Shown here: one piece after another, positions 10,280-21,379 of the stretch | How positions within the stretch are numbered: position 1 is the stretch's first letter | Layout of the letters: every line of letters begins with the position of its first letter | NCBI GenBank assembly: GCA_023105745.1 | Contig: JALGQZ010000002.1 | Location: 47,776,497-47,840,496, forward strand | Direction: 5' to 3' | Source: Austropuccinia psidii | Lineage: Eukaryota > Basidiomycota > Pucciniomycetes > Pucciniales > Sphaerophragmiaceae | DNA: 64,000 bases | Translations under genes and position numbers: made by a program | The notes under the pieces: model-generated | Databases searched by the model: none | Told to the model about the DNA's origin: nothing | What the model saw: the letters and a program-made list of their open reading frames with translations, nothing else

Positions 10280-13200
10280 GTGGAAGAATGGAAATATCAC
10301 TTTCCTTAATTTTTGGAATCTGTCACAAGTGCTGAAATACACAATCATTTATTTTCTTAAAAACAGGCACCTTGCAAAATTTTTAAATTTTGCAATTTTT
10401 CTGTCTTCTGATAGGTTTACAAAGTATATACTATCATTTTATTAATGGGGAATGGTATTAATCAGAAATATGCTGCATAATTCTATTACAGAAGTGTTTT
10501 TAGCTCTATCATATAGTACACCATAAAACAGGTGAAATCTTCCTTCAACATATGAATTTTTCTATACTTGATCTAATTAATCAAATGAAGATTTGCCTTC
10601 AAAGTTTCTTCTAAGTATGATGGTCAAGATATGAAAATCTTTATTGTGCTTATATGAATCTCTTACTTCCTCAAAGAATTTGGTTCCAATTTCAGTAACT
10701 CTAATTCCTTCAATTGGGATCTGTTTTTCTTCCAGAGGTACATCAGCTGAATTATCAGGTGTATTTTCTATTTCCCACCTTCTAAGTCCATCAGAATGTT
10801 TTTGTATATCTCCTGAGGTATTTACCATATTCGTACTTCCTCTATATTTTTGAATGACTATTTGCCATCTAAACATATGTATGTCTGTTGGCTTTCTTCA
10901 TTTTCAGAGTGATTTTACTGCATTAAAATCAGCTATCCCTTCAAAAGCACTTACATAAACATGATAGTAGAATTTCTCAGGTTACCAAACCAGAAATAAG
11001 TCGTTCACTTGGATTTCACCATATCTGGCTCCTTTTGGGTTTTCATAAAAAAAATTGATTTTGTGTAGGACTTCCCCTATTTCATCTCCACATTAATCAA
11101 TGTACAACTGGAAGGGTATATTCCAGTCAGGAATGAGAAGTTAAGATGCCTCTGTAAGAGCCTCCTTTCTTTTCTAATATACTTTCATTCCTTACTGAGT
11201 AATCTAGAATACTTTCTGGTTATAACATATTCTGTATAGTGGTTTGGCTAGAATTGCAAATTATCTCAGGTGCTTTCCATAATAATTGGCACATCCAAGA
11301 AAAGACATAATTTCTTTTTCATTATGGGGTATAGTCTTGAGCAATGCTGATGCTACTTTGTTTTCTTCAATACTCAAGCTTAAGCCTGAACCAATATTTC
11401 CAAGTGCTTTGAGTTCTTCAAAGCCAAAATTTCAGTTCTGAAGTGAAATTGTCATATTCACTTTTGCAACTTTTTCCAGAAATTTTGAAATTATTTCAAG
11501 GTTCAATTACCATTATTAAGAAAATATGATAATATAATCAATCTAAATCATGAGCTAGCTTCCAGATGATTCTGTGTTAAAAATGGTATTCATCATTTTC
11601 TGACAATGATATGGACTATTTTTTATCCCAAAAGGAATTCTCAGGTACTCATAGCTACCACAGTGAGTGATAACTCTAAGTAAATTGTTTTCTCTTGGTT
11701 TCAAGAGTTTCTAATTAAAGGCTTTAATGAATCCATTAAGGTTATGTACTTGGATTTTAAAACTTGGGTCAAAGTTTCTTTAATTATGAAACGTGGGTAC
11801 CTATTTGGAACTGTGTAGGTATTCAATGCTCTGAAATCTCCAGAAATCTTTGATTTCTAATGTTTTAAGAAATCATTACAGAAGATGTAGCTTCAAGTCC
11901 CTCATTATGGCCCACATTTCTTGATACACCAAGTTTGGTAAGATCTTACATTTGTTATTCTAAGGCTTTTTGGATAGGTTTGTCTCCTTATACCTGGAGG
12001 GTATTGTCTATCAATATAAAGGGTGATATTTACCTCATTCCCTCTGATTTCCCCTAATGGCTCATTTTATTAATCAAAGGAATTCTTATATGTGTTAAAC
12101 AAATTAATTAACTCTTGCTTCATTTTTGGTGAGAATTCTGTATTAATTTGTGCTTAAATAAGCTTATTTGACACAAATTCATCTGTATTTTCATAGTTGA
12201 TTCAAGATATTACTAATGTACTCCTTTCAATATTGGAAAAGTCAGATATTTGTCTTTTATTATCTCAAATTCTAAAATATCTGTACTGATGTCAATACCA
12301 GAAATGATCAATTAGTCAATACCAAAGATTATATGCTAAGTACAGTTATCCATTACTACTAGGTCTGTATTCATCCTCATATCTCTTTCTGGGTGTGGAA
12401 ATACCAGGTTAGTATCCAGTATACCTAGTGGGTACATATTATTGCTATATCTTCTAAGCTGCACACCTTCTATTCTTGAAAAATTATTCTCCCAATGAGT
12501 AAGTATGCTATTCAGGTATTCCTTCTTCCCACAATCTCAAAACACTCCTGTTTCTAGGTTGAATTTGGCTTCTAAATAATCTATCAGATTTGGGGTAATA
12601 CAAGATGCTCCAGGAGTATAATCTTTTCCTCTAGAAGGTTTGGCTTTATAAATTCTATAATCATTATTATTGATAAAATTTAAACAATCCTTACCATATT
12701 CTTGGAAGTTAGTTTGAGCTTCAGTAACTTCAAAGAGGGCTGTTATATTTTTAATATGACACTGTTTCACTGGTTCCTCATAGGAAATGGAGGAATCTTG
12801 GTCAGCTACTTCTTTTTCTTCAGTGAGCTGTATTTCTTAAGTTAATTTTACTGTATTCATCTTGGTCTTCTTAGCTCAAGAATTGGCTAGTTTTGAAGTG
12901 CTTCCACAATTTTTACATTTAAAAATTGTCCTTATAGTCCTCTGTTCCTCTTTTGGATTCTGACATATTCTTGGACTCAAAAAGGTTCTTAGCTAAATAT
13001 ATACCAATCCTGTCCCTACTAGTAATATCTTTCAGTTCATTGATTTAATCTTCTGGTTAGCAGGGACATAAAAATCTTCATTCAATAGCATTTTCCATGT
13101 CTCCTTCAAATTTTTTAAATATCTTCATGTTAATAATTGTGTCCAACATATTTGTGTGTAGGAAAGATATTCTGTTTTTTTGTTTAAGAAACCAAGTTAG

Positions 13201-14990
13201 GGGTTTTTACTTTTCAAAATTGAAGATGGACTCTTCAAAGGAATTTTCTGTATTAAACCTTCAGGAGTTGTTAGGACATTTCATCATAATCCCAAATTTC
13301 TACCAAGTCAAATTATTCCTTCCATTATTCTATCTCATTGTGTAATTCCACTTCTTAGAAGTCCTGATAAGCAAATAGTAAAGTATGTCCACTAACAATT
13401 CATATGGTATGTTACAGTCTTCTTTAATGATATCCAATTTTCTGATAAGCTGAATATGGTTGTATTCTCCTTCACCAGGGAATGTAGGGCATTATTCTTG
13501 TCTTGGGATATCTTTTTTAGTAAATGGTAGCTCCACAGGGGTATCTCTTGGAAATGGATTTATAGACTCTTTTGAAGAAGGTTTACCCCCAATTAAATTC
13601 TTATAGTATCTGAAAAGATGTGAATCTGGATGATTAGAATATCATGGATCTGATTCACCTTTGAATTTGGATCTTCTTCAATTTTTTTCTAAATTTCTTG
13701 GTTTTCCCCAAGTGTTCAGTAAATATACATGAGCTATGATTTTTATGATTTTTTATGGCTATAACATGTTTTTCAATTCTAAATCTTTATAATTAAAATG
13801 ATTAATGGAATTACCTTCTAGCTCATTTTTTTAGAGATTTTATTTTATTTTAAATTATAGAAGATTTTTTTAAACGGACTCAATTCTCAAAACTGTTACT
13901 TCAAACCATTCAGTGAAAATTCCATCATAAATTCGTGATTTACTAATATTGGATCTTGATTTCTTTACTTATCTATCCAAATTGCTGAATTTTGAATCAA
14001 TAGCAGAATGAATATTTTTAATTCAATTCATCATTTGCATTTTAAGGTCCTATTAATCCCCTCTTTTCTTTTGTAAGGGATTTCCATAAGAGTTTCTGGA
14101 ATATTGACACACTATCAAAATCTGATGGTTCCAATTTGGGAATCCTGTACACTTGTGTGTAGGGTGTGTTACAATTGTCTTTTAACTTCCCTTGTTCTTG
14201 CAGTTCCTCGTACTTTTCTTTTTTTTGAGGTACTTAAGGCTTTCTTTGATGTTCTGAGGCTGGTTTGAAGCTGTTTGATGCTGCAGATCCTTCTTTGTCC
14301 AAAGGTGGGGCTATTTCCAGTTCCTTCCTTTAGTCAAATGACAAAATAATTTGTCTCTTGGGCCAGTTATTGACTTTCTTGACTTTTTCTTTGCAAGAAA
14401 TGGGGCTCCAAGCTACTAATAATTCCACGGTATTCTCCTGACCAAAAACATTCTTTATGTTTAAGTAGAAGCTCATGGCCTCCTGAAAAAGCCTTGGGAA
14501 TATTTCTCATTCTTCCTATTTTCCTTTTCCAAACCGGTTTTCTTTCTGGGACTTATATATCTCTATGGGTGACATTTGGAGGTGGTTTAGGGTTTATGAA
14601 ATTACCTTGAATCAGCTCTGGTGCAGAGCTCAAGTCATAAGTAGTGGGTACAGACCTGGGGAATGGGGGAAACCCTGGAATTCTCAAAATATTTCTTTTG
14701 TGAATAAATTTTACCTGATTCGGCTCAGGGCTTACTGCTTCCTACTTTTTCAGTTCCATCAGGTTGAACTAAATAGCCTCTTTTATTTCTGGTATGAACC
14801 CTTCTCATTTCAATATAAGAGATATGCAAAGATAAGAAAAATGAAGCATACACCTTTTGGTGGTTGTTTGGAGAATTCTGCTCTAAATAAGGTACCTCTT
14901 TTTGGTAATATGAACTTCCACACTTTTCTCGGATCCTTCTTCTGAAGATTCTGGACCAGTTATATATCTCCTATGGAGCTTAATACCAGC
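10280..14990 (-). pseudogene. Decayed Ty3 gag-pol
   Basis: Readable landmarks on the minus strand: a Gag N-terminus around 14970-14100; a protease entry at 12770-12537 ending FNLETGVF, where the usual LDTGA has become LETGV; an RT block near 11660 (SYEYLRIPFGIKNSPYHCQK); the polymerase centre at about 11553-11530, where YIDD has become stop-I-D-Y; the RNase H end at 10876-10577 (MFRWQIVIQKYRG, then IQKHSDGLRRW); and an integrase zinc-region remnant to about 10280. Stops and shifts occur every few dozen codons. Loss of the catalytic Asp in both protease and RT shows it has been dead a long time. Confidence 0.75.
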
Positions 14991-15391
14991 TGCAATATAT
15001 ATTTGTTTAAAAACAATAAAAAATGAATATTAAAACAGAAGTTTATTCTTTATACTTTTCAATATTTTTTAAGTTATTTTTGATTACTTTTATGTTCTAT
15101 AAGAAATGTAAAAGTTGCTTTTGAAAAAGACTGATATTACATAATTTTAGCTACAAAATGATTAAAAGTAGCTTGAAGAAATTTTTTAAACCTTATTAGA
15201 CTTGAAAAAGCCATGTGTAAAACAGCATAAACATAATCCAAATTCCTCAGAAAAAATGATTAAAAAAATGTCTATAATAAGGAATGTCTTCTTATAGAAG
15301 GAAATGGTAGAACTTTATTAATCAAATATATCTTTGAGCTTAAAAATATTAAATATTAGGGTTTATATTTCAAAAAACACAGGCAAGCCCC
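14991..15391 (-). other. Leader of decayed Ty3 element
   Basis: AT-rich sequence with no ORF. Near 15380 an AGGCAAGCCCCAC remnant resembles the primer-site sequence of the related elements. Confidence 0.4.
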
Positions 15392-17325
15392 ACATATATT
15401 ATTCTCCCAGAAAAGCCCTTGTAATATTACCATTAATTAAGAGTACTATGACAGTTCTTATGGAATATAATAAATAAATTTACTATAGCCACAAATAGAT
15501 ATTAATTGCTTAATTATTTATTTTACTTGCTATATACTACCAGGGATTCTACCAGTAAGCAGTAATGATCAGTAATTGCATACTAGAATTTCAAGAAGGG
15601 TTAATAACAGAAATTCCTATCAAAATAATTTTGAGATATTTTAATTGATAATGATCTTTTTAAAATAGTAATTATTACAAATCTTTGAAAAAGCCACAAA
15701 GTAGAGGAAAAACTTTGGAGCTTAATAAATCACTTACTAATACTCAAAAAATACCTTTAAAATATTGAATAGAGTGATTTAATGGATCATTTGTGTATTT
15801 AAAAAATCAAAAGTTGGATTGAAGCAAAAATATACCATCCAAAATCTGTAATACTATCTTCAATAGGAATATACTAGTATTTCCCATCTTTTTAGCTGAT
15901 TTCAAAATATTGAAAGCACATAAATATGAATTTAAAGCTAATAATTACTGGTGGTATTGACTATTTTATTATTTGACTGAATGATAATGGAATGAGTAGT
16001 GGGAAAAAAATAAATGGTATACTTCTTCTTAGTCTAGAAAATCTCAAATAGGTAAGTCATGAATTAAACTGAAAAACCAGTCACCTTTGGAAACAATCAC
16101 TTGTTATCACATAAAATAATCATAATTACTCAATTAAGGCATTCTATGTTTCTACCAACCCATTTCTGGTTAAGAAATAAAGGATTCCCTACTTAAACCT
16201 TTATTTTACGTTGAAATAAGTTGCTTTCTCAAATGTGTCAATTTTATTGGAAATTTCATCAAAGGTTGTATTTTTGGTGAATTTTTGAATATTCAGTGTT
16301 TCACCTGGACTCATCAACAATGGACTATAGATAAAAATTTTAATTTGGAATACAAATTAAGAATTCATTTTTTTTAAAATGTATTATCATTTTATCTATT
16401 GATTCTGAAATTTTTGGAGGTATTAATCAAGAATTTTATTTTTAATGAATCTTTGGTGTTTTACCTCAACTTCACCATAGTGTAAGTAGATTTCATGATG
16501 GAAACTGGTTTCCATGAGTTCTTTTAGTTGATACTGGTTCCAAAAGGGGTTTAAGTCCTCTATTTGGCTTTATCCATGGAAAATAATTAATAATGGACAT
16601 GGTTACAGGACCCAAAGCTTCTCATCACCTCCTTGTAATGTAAAAAATAGCATCTTTTTTTCATTTTCTTGTGACTTAATGAGACTTAGCCTTAGTAACA
16701 AGGCTCATAGAGGATCTTAATTGACTAATTGATCAAGGCCAGCCATTTATTGAAGTATTAGGAATTTTTATGCAGCAGAGTCCTCAGGAATCAGGGGTAC
16801 TCTGGTTCTCTTTGATATATTTTGGACCCTCAAGCTGATTTCATGTCAAAAGGAGTAATTAAAGGCTGGATACTGATATCTGCTATGGGTGTATGAAAGA
16901 TTCATTTAGAAATAAAGTAGCTTTAATCTCTAAAAACATGAATAGAACTCATCTTAGTGAATATGTAGCATGAGAATTGGAAGAATAAAATTACTTTGGT
17001 GTTCAAATGCAACAATAAAATTTGAAAAATTCTTTAATTTTGTGTTAATTATGTGGTGTTGAAGTATTCTCCATATTACCACCTGATAGAGTTGATTTGA
17101 GCTTATTCACTCTATGGAGCTACCCTACTTTAATTTTTGTGTAGAATTTCAATATTATCTTAAGTCCATGGATTTACTTATCACAAAAAAGATATTAATA
17201 TTTTCTTTATTGAAATATTTAATTTTGGATATACACATGATTTATTGTTGCTGTATATTCAAAGAGTTATGTTTAAATTCTTTTTTGGCACATTGGGGTA
17301 TATAAGATATACCTCAAAGCTCACA
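15392..17325 (-). repeat. Decayed long LTR
   Basis: Its + strand left part (AAGAGTACTATGAC near 15440, then TATAGCCAC) matches the solo LTR at 41447, and its right end (GGGGTATATAAGATATACC to AGCTCACA) matches that LTR's end GGGTATGTCACACATACC to GGCTCACA. The left boundary is approximate. Confidence 0.6.
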
Positions 17326-18960
17326 TTGTTAGTTATTTATAGCATTTCTATAAGAACACACATAATTCTTGATCAATTTGATGAATTTAATTATGAATAA
17401 AAAACAAAAAAGCATCCAATTTCATTATAGCTTTATTTTTTATTATCATTTAATATCTGAATTCTGCACCAAAAATAAAATGGGTTGAATCCAAAGGATG
17501 TTATATAAAAAGTATTTATTTTTTTCTATTAGAAGAATTGAGGATTACATAGAGGAATTGATCAGTTTTAGGAGAGTTAGTAATTTTCGAAACTGTCAAT
17601 TTCAACACAAATTTAAAACTACATCATGTCTATGTGGACTTACAAAGAAGGTGTTGAAATTGAGGTGTTGGAAATATGTACCTAATTGGCTAAGAACTTC
17701 ACATATAGAATTTAAATATTGAACTCACTCAATTGAATTTTATTGAAAGCCATTATATGTCTTTAAATAAATAAATTGGGGGAAAGGGAAAAATGGAAAA
17801 AGGTTCTGGGGTACAAAAAATATATTATTTTGAAAAGTCCAATTAAGCTTTTCCTCCTGTATGAAATTATTATGAAATTTATTCAATTTTCAATATTGAA
17901 CTTTAATTTAATTATGGATTCAAAGCTTTTTTATCATTAATTTGAATAGGAATTAAAATATGCCAAAGGATGAACCCCAAGTTGAGCTTTTAATGCTTAA
18001 AAATTCCTAAAAAAAGGTTTATGTTTAATGTATAGTGCTATTTTTATATTGAAAAACTCAATAAGTTTAGAATTAATAAAGGCTCTTTTTCTCAATGACC
18101 TTAATTGAAATTTTCACACACCTTACAGGTCTATATTATATGTATTTAAGCTGAAAATAAATCCTATTTTATGAATAATAGTCTTTGTTATATAGCCTTG
18201 AAAATATTTTATTTGATTATTTTCAAAAAAAATTACAAATTCAAAGCCAATTATTTGTCTTGATATTTTATTTCATAATATTAATAAGATTAACCTCAAA
18301 ATAGAAATATGATTTTCAAGGTAAACACAAAAATAATACATCCAAATTAATCCTAATATTAACTGGTGTTAAGAATGAAACCTTTCACTTAACCTTTAAT
18401 TGAAAGCCAAGAGTTCATAGGTCAAACCTTTCTTTCTAATGATGGGTTTTAATATTTTATGAGTGAACACCTTCTGAGAAAATATTTTATCACAGAGGAG
18501 GCTCCTTTGGTGTAAAAATAGCCATCTTATTATTTGGTTTTGTCAATCAATAATTAAAATTAATTGCCTTAATTATATATATTTGATTGAATAAAATCTT
18601 ATATAGTTTTTATTAATCCTTTGGAAATTTTGCCTCTATATCTTTAAAAAATCAATAATTGAATTATTTTAATTTTATTATATTTTCATAATAGTTCAAA
18701 GCTATTCTATTTCTAAACATATTGTTTGAAGAGGTTTTGTTAAATCCACAAGTTTTTTAAAAACACCTTAGTTCTTGATTTTAGTTTTTTTACTGATATC
18801 TGATATTTGAAGATTATTTATGAACTCTTTTGAAGTTTTATCATTGAATAATGACATATAAGTGAATTTCCTATTTATATTTAATTTCTTAAGCTTGATA
18901 TTGTTTCTTTATTGAATTTGTGTTATAATTAGTCATTACACAGTCTTTGCTAATTAGCAT
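17326..18960 (+). repeat. Decayed LTR relative in inverted orientation
   Basis: Landmarks occur in the same order as in the solo LTR at 48520-50707: the CTGCACCAAAAATAA stretch near 17465, CTTTAAATAAATAAATTG near 17760, a GGGGTACAAAAA near 17810, and TTGAAATTTTCACACACCTTACA near 18105. It sits head to head with the preceding LTR. Boundaries are approximate; open frames inside it (17498-17722) look accidental. Confidence 0.55.
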
Positions 18961-19201
18961 ATATTAGTTATATCTTGGTTTTGCTTCTGTCAGGCCAAAT
19001 TTAGTGGTACCTAGTAGGTATTTTATATTGAAATCCTTATAACTGAAACTGAATTCCCTTAATCATAGAATACTTGAATCATTTTTATATATGATAAATA
19101 TTAAAATCCATTTTACTTTGTGGCTGTTAAATTCAGTTCTATTTTATCTTAATTTTAGTAGAGTCATACTAATCTCAATAGTAGGGGGTGTCAAAGTTAC
19201 C

Positions 19202-19341
19202 AAATCCCAAGTTTTTTTGCCAAACTCCACATTAAATTTTTGGGATTGGGGAAATCCCACACCTCAAGAGGTGTGGTACTTTCAGGTACAAAAACCCAGG
19301 TTTTTTGGTAACAAATACCATTTTGGGATACCTAAATCCCA
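19202..19341 (+). repeat. Subterminal AAATCCCA motifs and palindrome
   Basis: AAATCCCA occurs at 19202, 19252 and 19334 in the left end, and its inverse TGGGATTT at 27434 and 27511 in the right end, as expected for transposase-binding sites. The palindrome CCACACCTC-AA-GAGGTGTGG lies at 19257-19276. Confidence 0.55.
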
Positions 19342-19506
19342 CCTTTGGCTTCACTTGAAGGCACATTTTTACAACACACACCTCAGTAAGGGGATGTTAA
19401 ATTTCATAAAACTTCCCTTCTATTTCAAAAAATCTGAATACACTGTTCATTTATCACATTATTTGATTTCAAATTGTATTTCCTATAGATATTCTCTTAA
19501 TTTACA

Positions 19507-20300
19507 ATGACAAAGGCTACCTTTACTTCAGATGTTAAGCTCATTTCAGCTCTTTTATTCTCTCAAATCTGATGGTTATTCTTATATCCAGGAAGATATA
19601 GCCTTATTATATATTATTACATCACAAAGATACATCAATATTTGTGGAAGATATGCATAAAGTTACATGTATACAATGAATGATTTACAAACATTATCAT
19701 CTGAAATGTTTTGCCAGATTTGTAGGACCACACATGACTCATTTAGAAAATTGGCTGGAAAATTTCAAGATGATGAAACCTTTCAAAACTCAGCACAAGA
19801 CAAATGGTGAAATCCTACAATACAATTGGCTGTGGCACTATCAAGACTAGGATTAAATGGAAATGGGGCCACTTTGAGAAAGATTGGAGTGTTGTTGGGG
19901 ATTAGCCATTGGTATAGTGTTTTGTACACTCAAAGAGTGATCTGGATATTAATGAAGTTGAAGAGAAAATTGATTTGTTTGGCCAGCAATATAATGATCC
20001 AGAAAGATTTCTCAAGTGATGCAGGAAGAAGGCTTCCCAGGGTGCATTGAATTTATTGATGGGAGTCTCATACCATTATAAAAACAGCCCCTCAATGATG
20101 CTGAAGCTTATTTTGATTGTAAAAGGAGGTAATATTTTGAATTTTCATACTTGATTTCATTTTTTCTGATTTTTGGATATTAAGGTATTCTAGGTCAATA
20201 CAACTGGTTTGCAATATAAAAAAACAGTTAACTGATCTACATGTGGGCTGTACTGGGTCACTTCATGAGTCAAACATATATAAACATATGAAAATTGTTT
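19507..20300 (+). pseudogene. Harbinger DDE transposase, decayed
   Basis: The readable frame gives a helix-turn-helix-like region (NPTIQLAVALSRLGLNG then GATLRKIGVLLGIS, 19815-19910). It then gives the first DDE motif CIEFIDGSLIPL (20044-20078), YFDCKRR (20110-20130) and, after a short GT-AG intron (about 20131-20185), VCNIKKQLTDLHVGCTGSLHESNIYKHM. This order, with HVG-GS-HD(E)S, is the Harbinger (DDE_4) transposase signature. Stops at 19808 and 20078 and at least one shift disable it. The third acidic residue is not seen; the C-terminus is lost or displaced by the MULE. The enzyme would cut and insert the element. Confidence 0.75.
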
Positions 20301-20676
20301 TTCTTTAGCTTTGGGGAAGTTTTCTTTTATGATTTGTTTCAGTATTATTAACCTCATGATTTTCTATATTTGGTTTAGTTTTAACCATGAAATAAAGAGG
20401 AGTAATAATAGTTTAATAATATTGAAAATCATTCTGATGATGTTCTGAATCTGGTTTAGTCCCAATCATGAAATCAACAGAATGATTTTCAAACTGAGAG
20501 AGAGAAGGAGGTTTTTTTTTGAATTTCAATGATGACAGAAGGGAGGTGAAATTAAATGAAATTGGAAATGGAGCCCTTATAGATTATCCACCCCTAAAAA
20601 AATGATTAAAAAAGTTAAGAAAATAAAAAACAAATAATAAAAATCATCAGCATTACACATAAGTAAAAAATGAAAA
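20301..20676. other. Harbinger internal sequence left of MULE
   Basis: No ORF is seen. It contains two imperfect copies of GGTTTAGTxxxAAxCATGAAAT (near 20372 and 20452) and AT-rich sequence up to the MULE end. Confidence 0.4.
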
Positions 20677-20907
20677 GGGTGTTGGTAAACACACGTAATC
20701 TTTTAGTAAAAACACGTAAGTGACCTTATTTTTCAAAAAACATGTCTCAGGCTCAGTTTTGAGGATTTTTTTAATTGTTTTTTGCCATATTTTTCCTGAC
20801 TTGGCATGTCAATAAGCACAAATTTTTTCAATTTTTTTTTTGCCAAATTTCACCAATTTGGCCAATATGCCAAAATGGCATATTTTTTTCAAAAATTCAT
20901 TCAAAAT

Positions 20908-21285
20908 CTTCCCACTTATGAATTTCCTTCATTTTTTTTTAAAAAATGAAGGGTTCAATTTGAAGAATAAAGCACCAGAATCCCATAATTCTGGGAATTT
21001 TTTCAGGTGGGACAAGTGAAGGCACAAAAAGGGTTTTTTTTCAAATGTTTTTTCCTGTCATTGTAATATGCCTATTTTTAAAAAGTGAATTTAATAACTT
21101 CCCACTTATGAATTTCCTTCATTCTTTTTAAATTAAAGGGTTTAATCTGGACAATAAAGAACCAGAAGCTCATGAATTGGGAAATTCTTTTGGTGGGACA
21201 ACAAGTTAAGGCTCAATGAGTGTTTTTTTTCAACTGTTTTTTTTCTTGTGTGTAATATGACTATTTTCAAGTACAAAAGTTCCAA
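20908..21285. repeat. Tandem 190-bp duplication in MULE end
   Basis: The segment starting CTTCCCACTTATGAATTTCC at 20908 recurs at 21098 with similar order (AAGGGTT, AATAAAGxACCAGAA, GGTGGGACAA, a T-run, TATGxCTATTTT). It lies between the gene's 3' end and the left terminal repeat. The copies have diverged, so the duplication is not recent. Confidence 0.75.
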
Positions 21286-21379
21286 ATGTTTGATAGAAAA
21301 GGAGAATGAGGTGGGATTCAAGCAATAAATATGACTGAGGAGGGGGATAATTGGCATAAATTGTTTATACAAAAATCAT

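Larger units (their letters stand above)
10280..17325 (-). mobile_element. Heavily decayed Ty3 element (minus strand)
   Basis: On the minus strand: LTR (17325 to about 15392), leader, gag, knuckle/protease region, RT, RNase H and the start of integrase. The left end, with the rest of integrase and the 3' LTR, is missing. It belongs to the same broad group as the element at 3474-8576 (similar protease entry and LTR ends) but is far more eroded. Confidence 0.75.
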
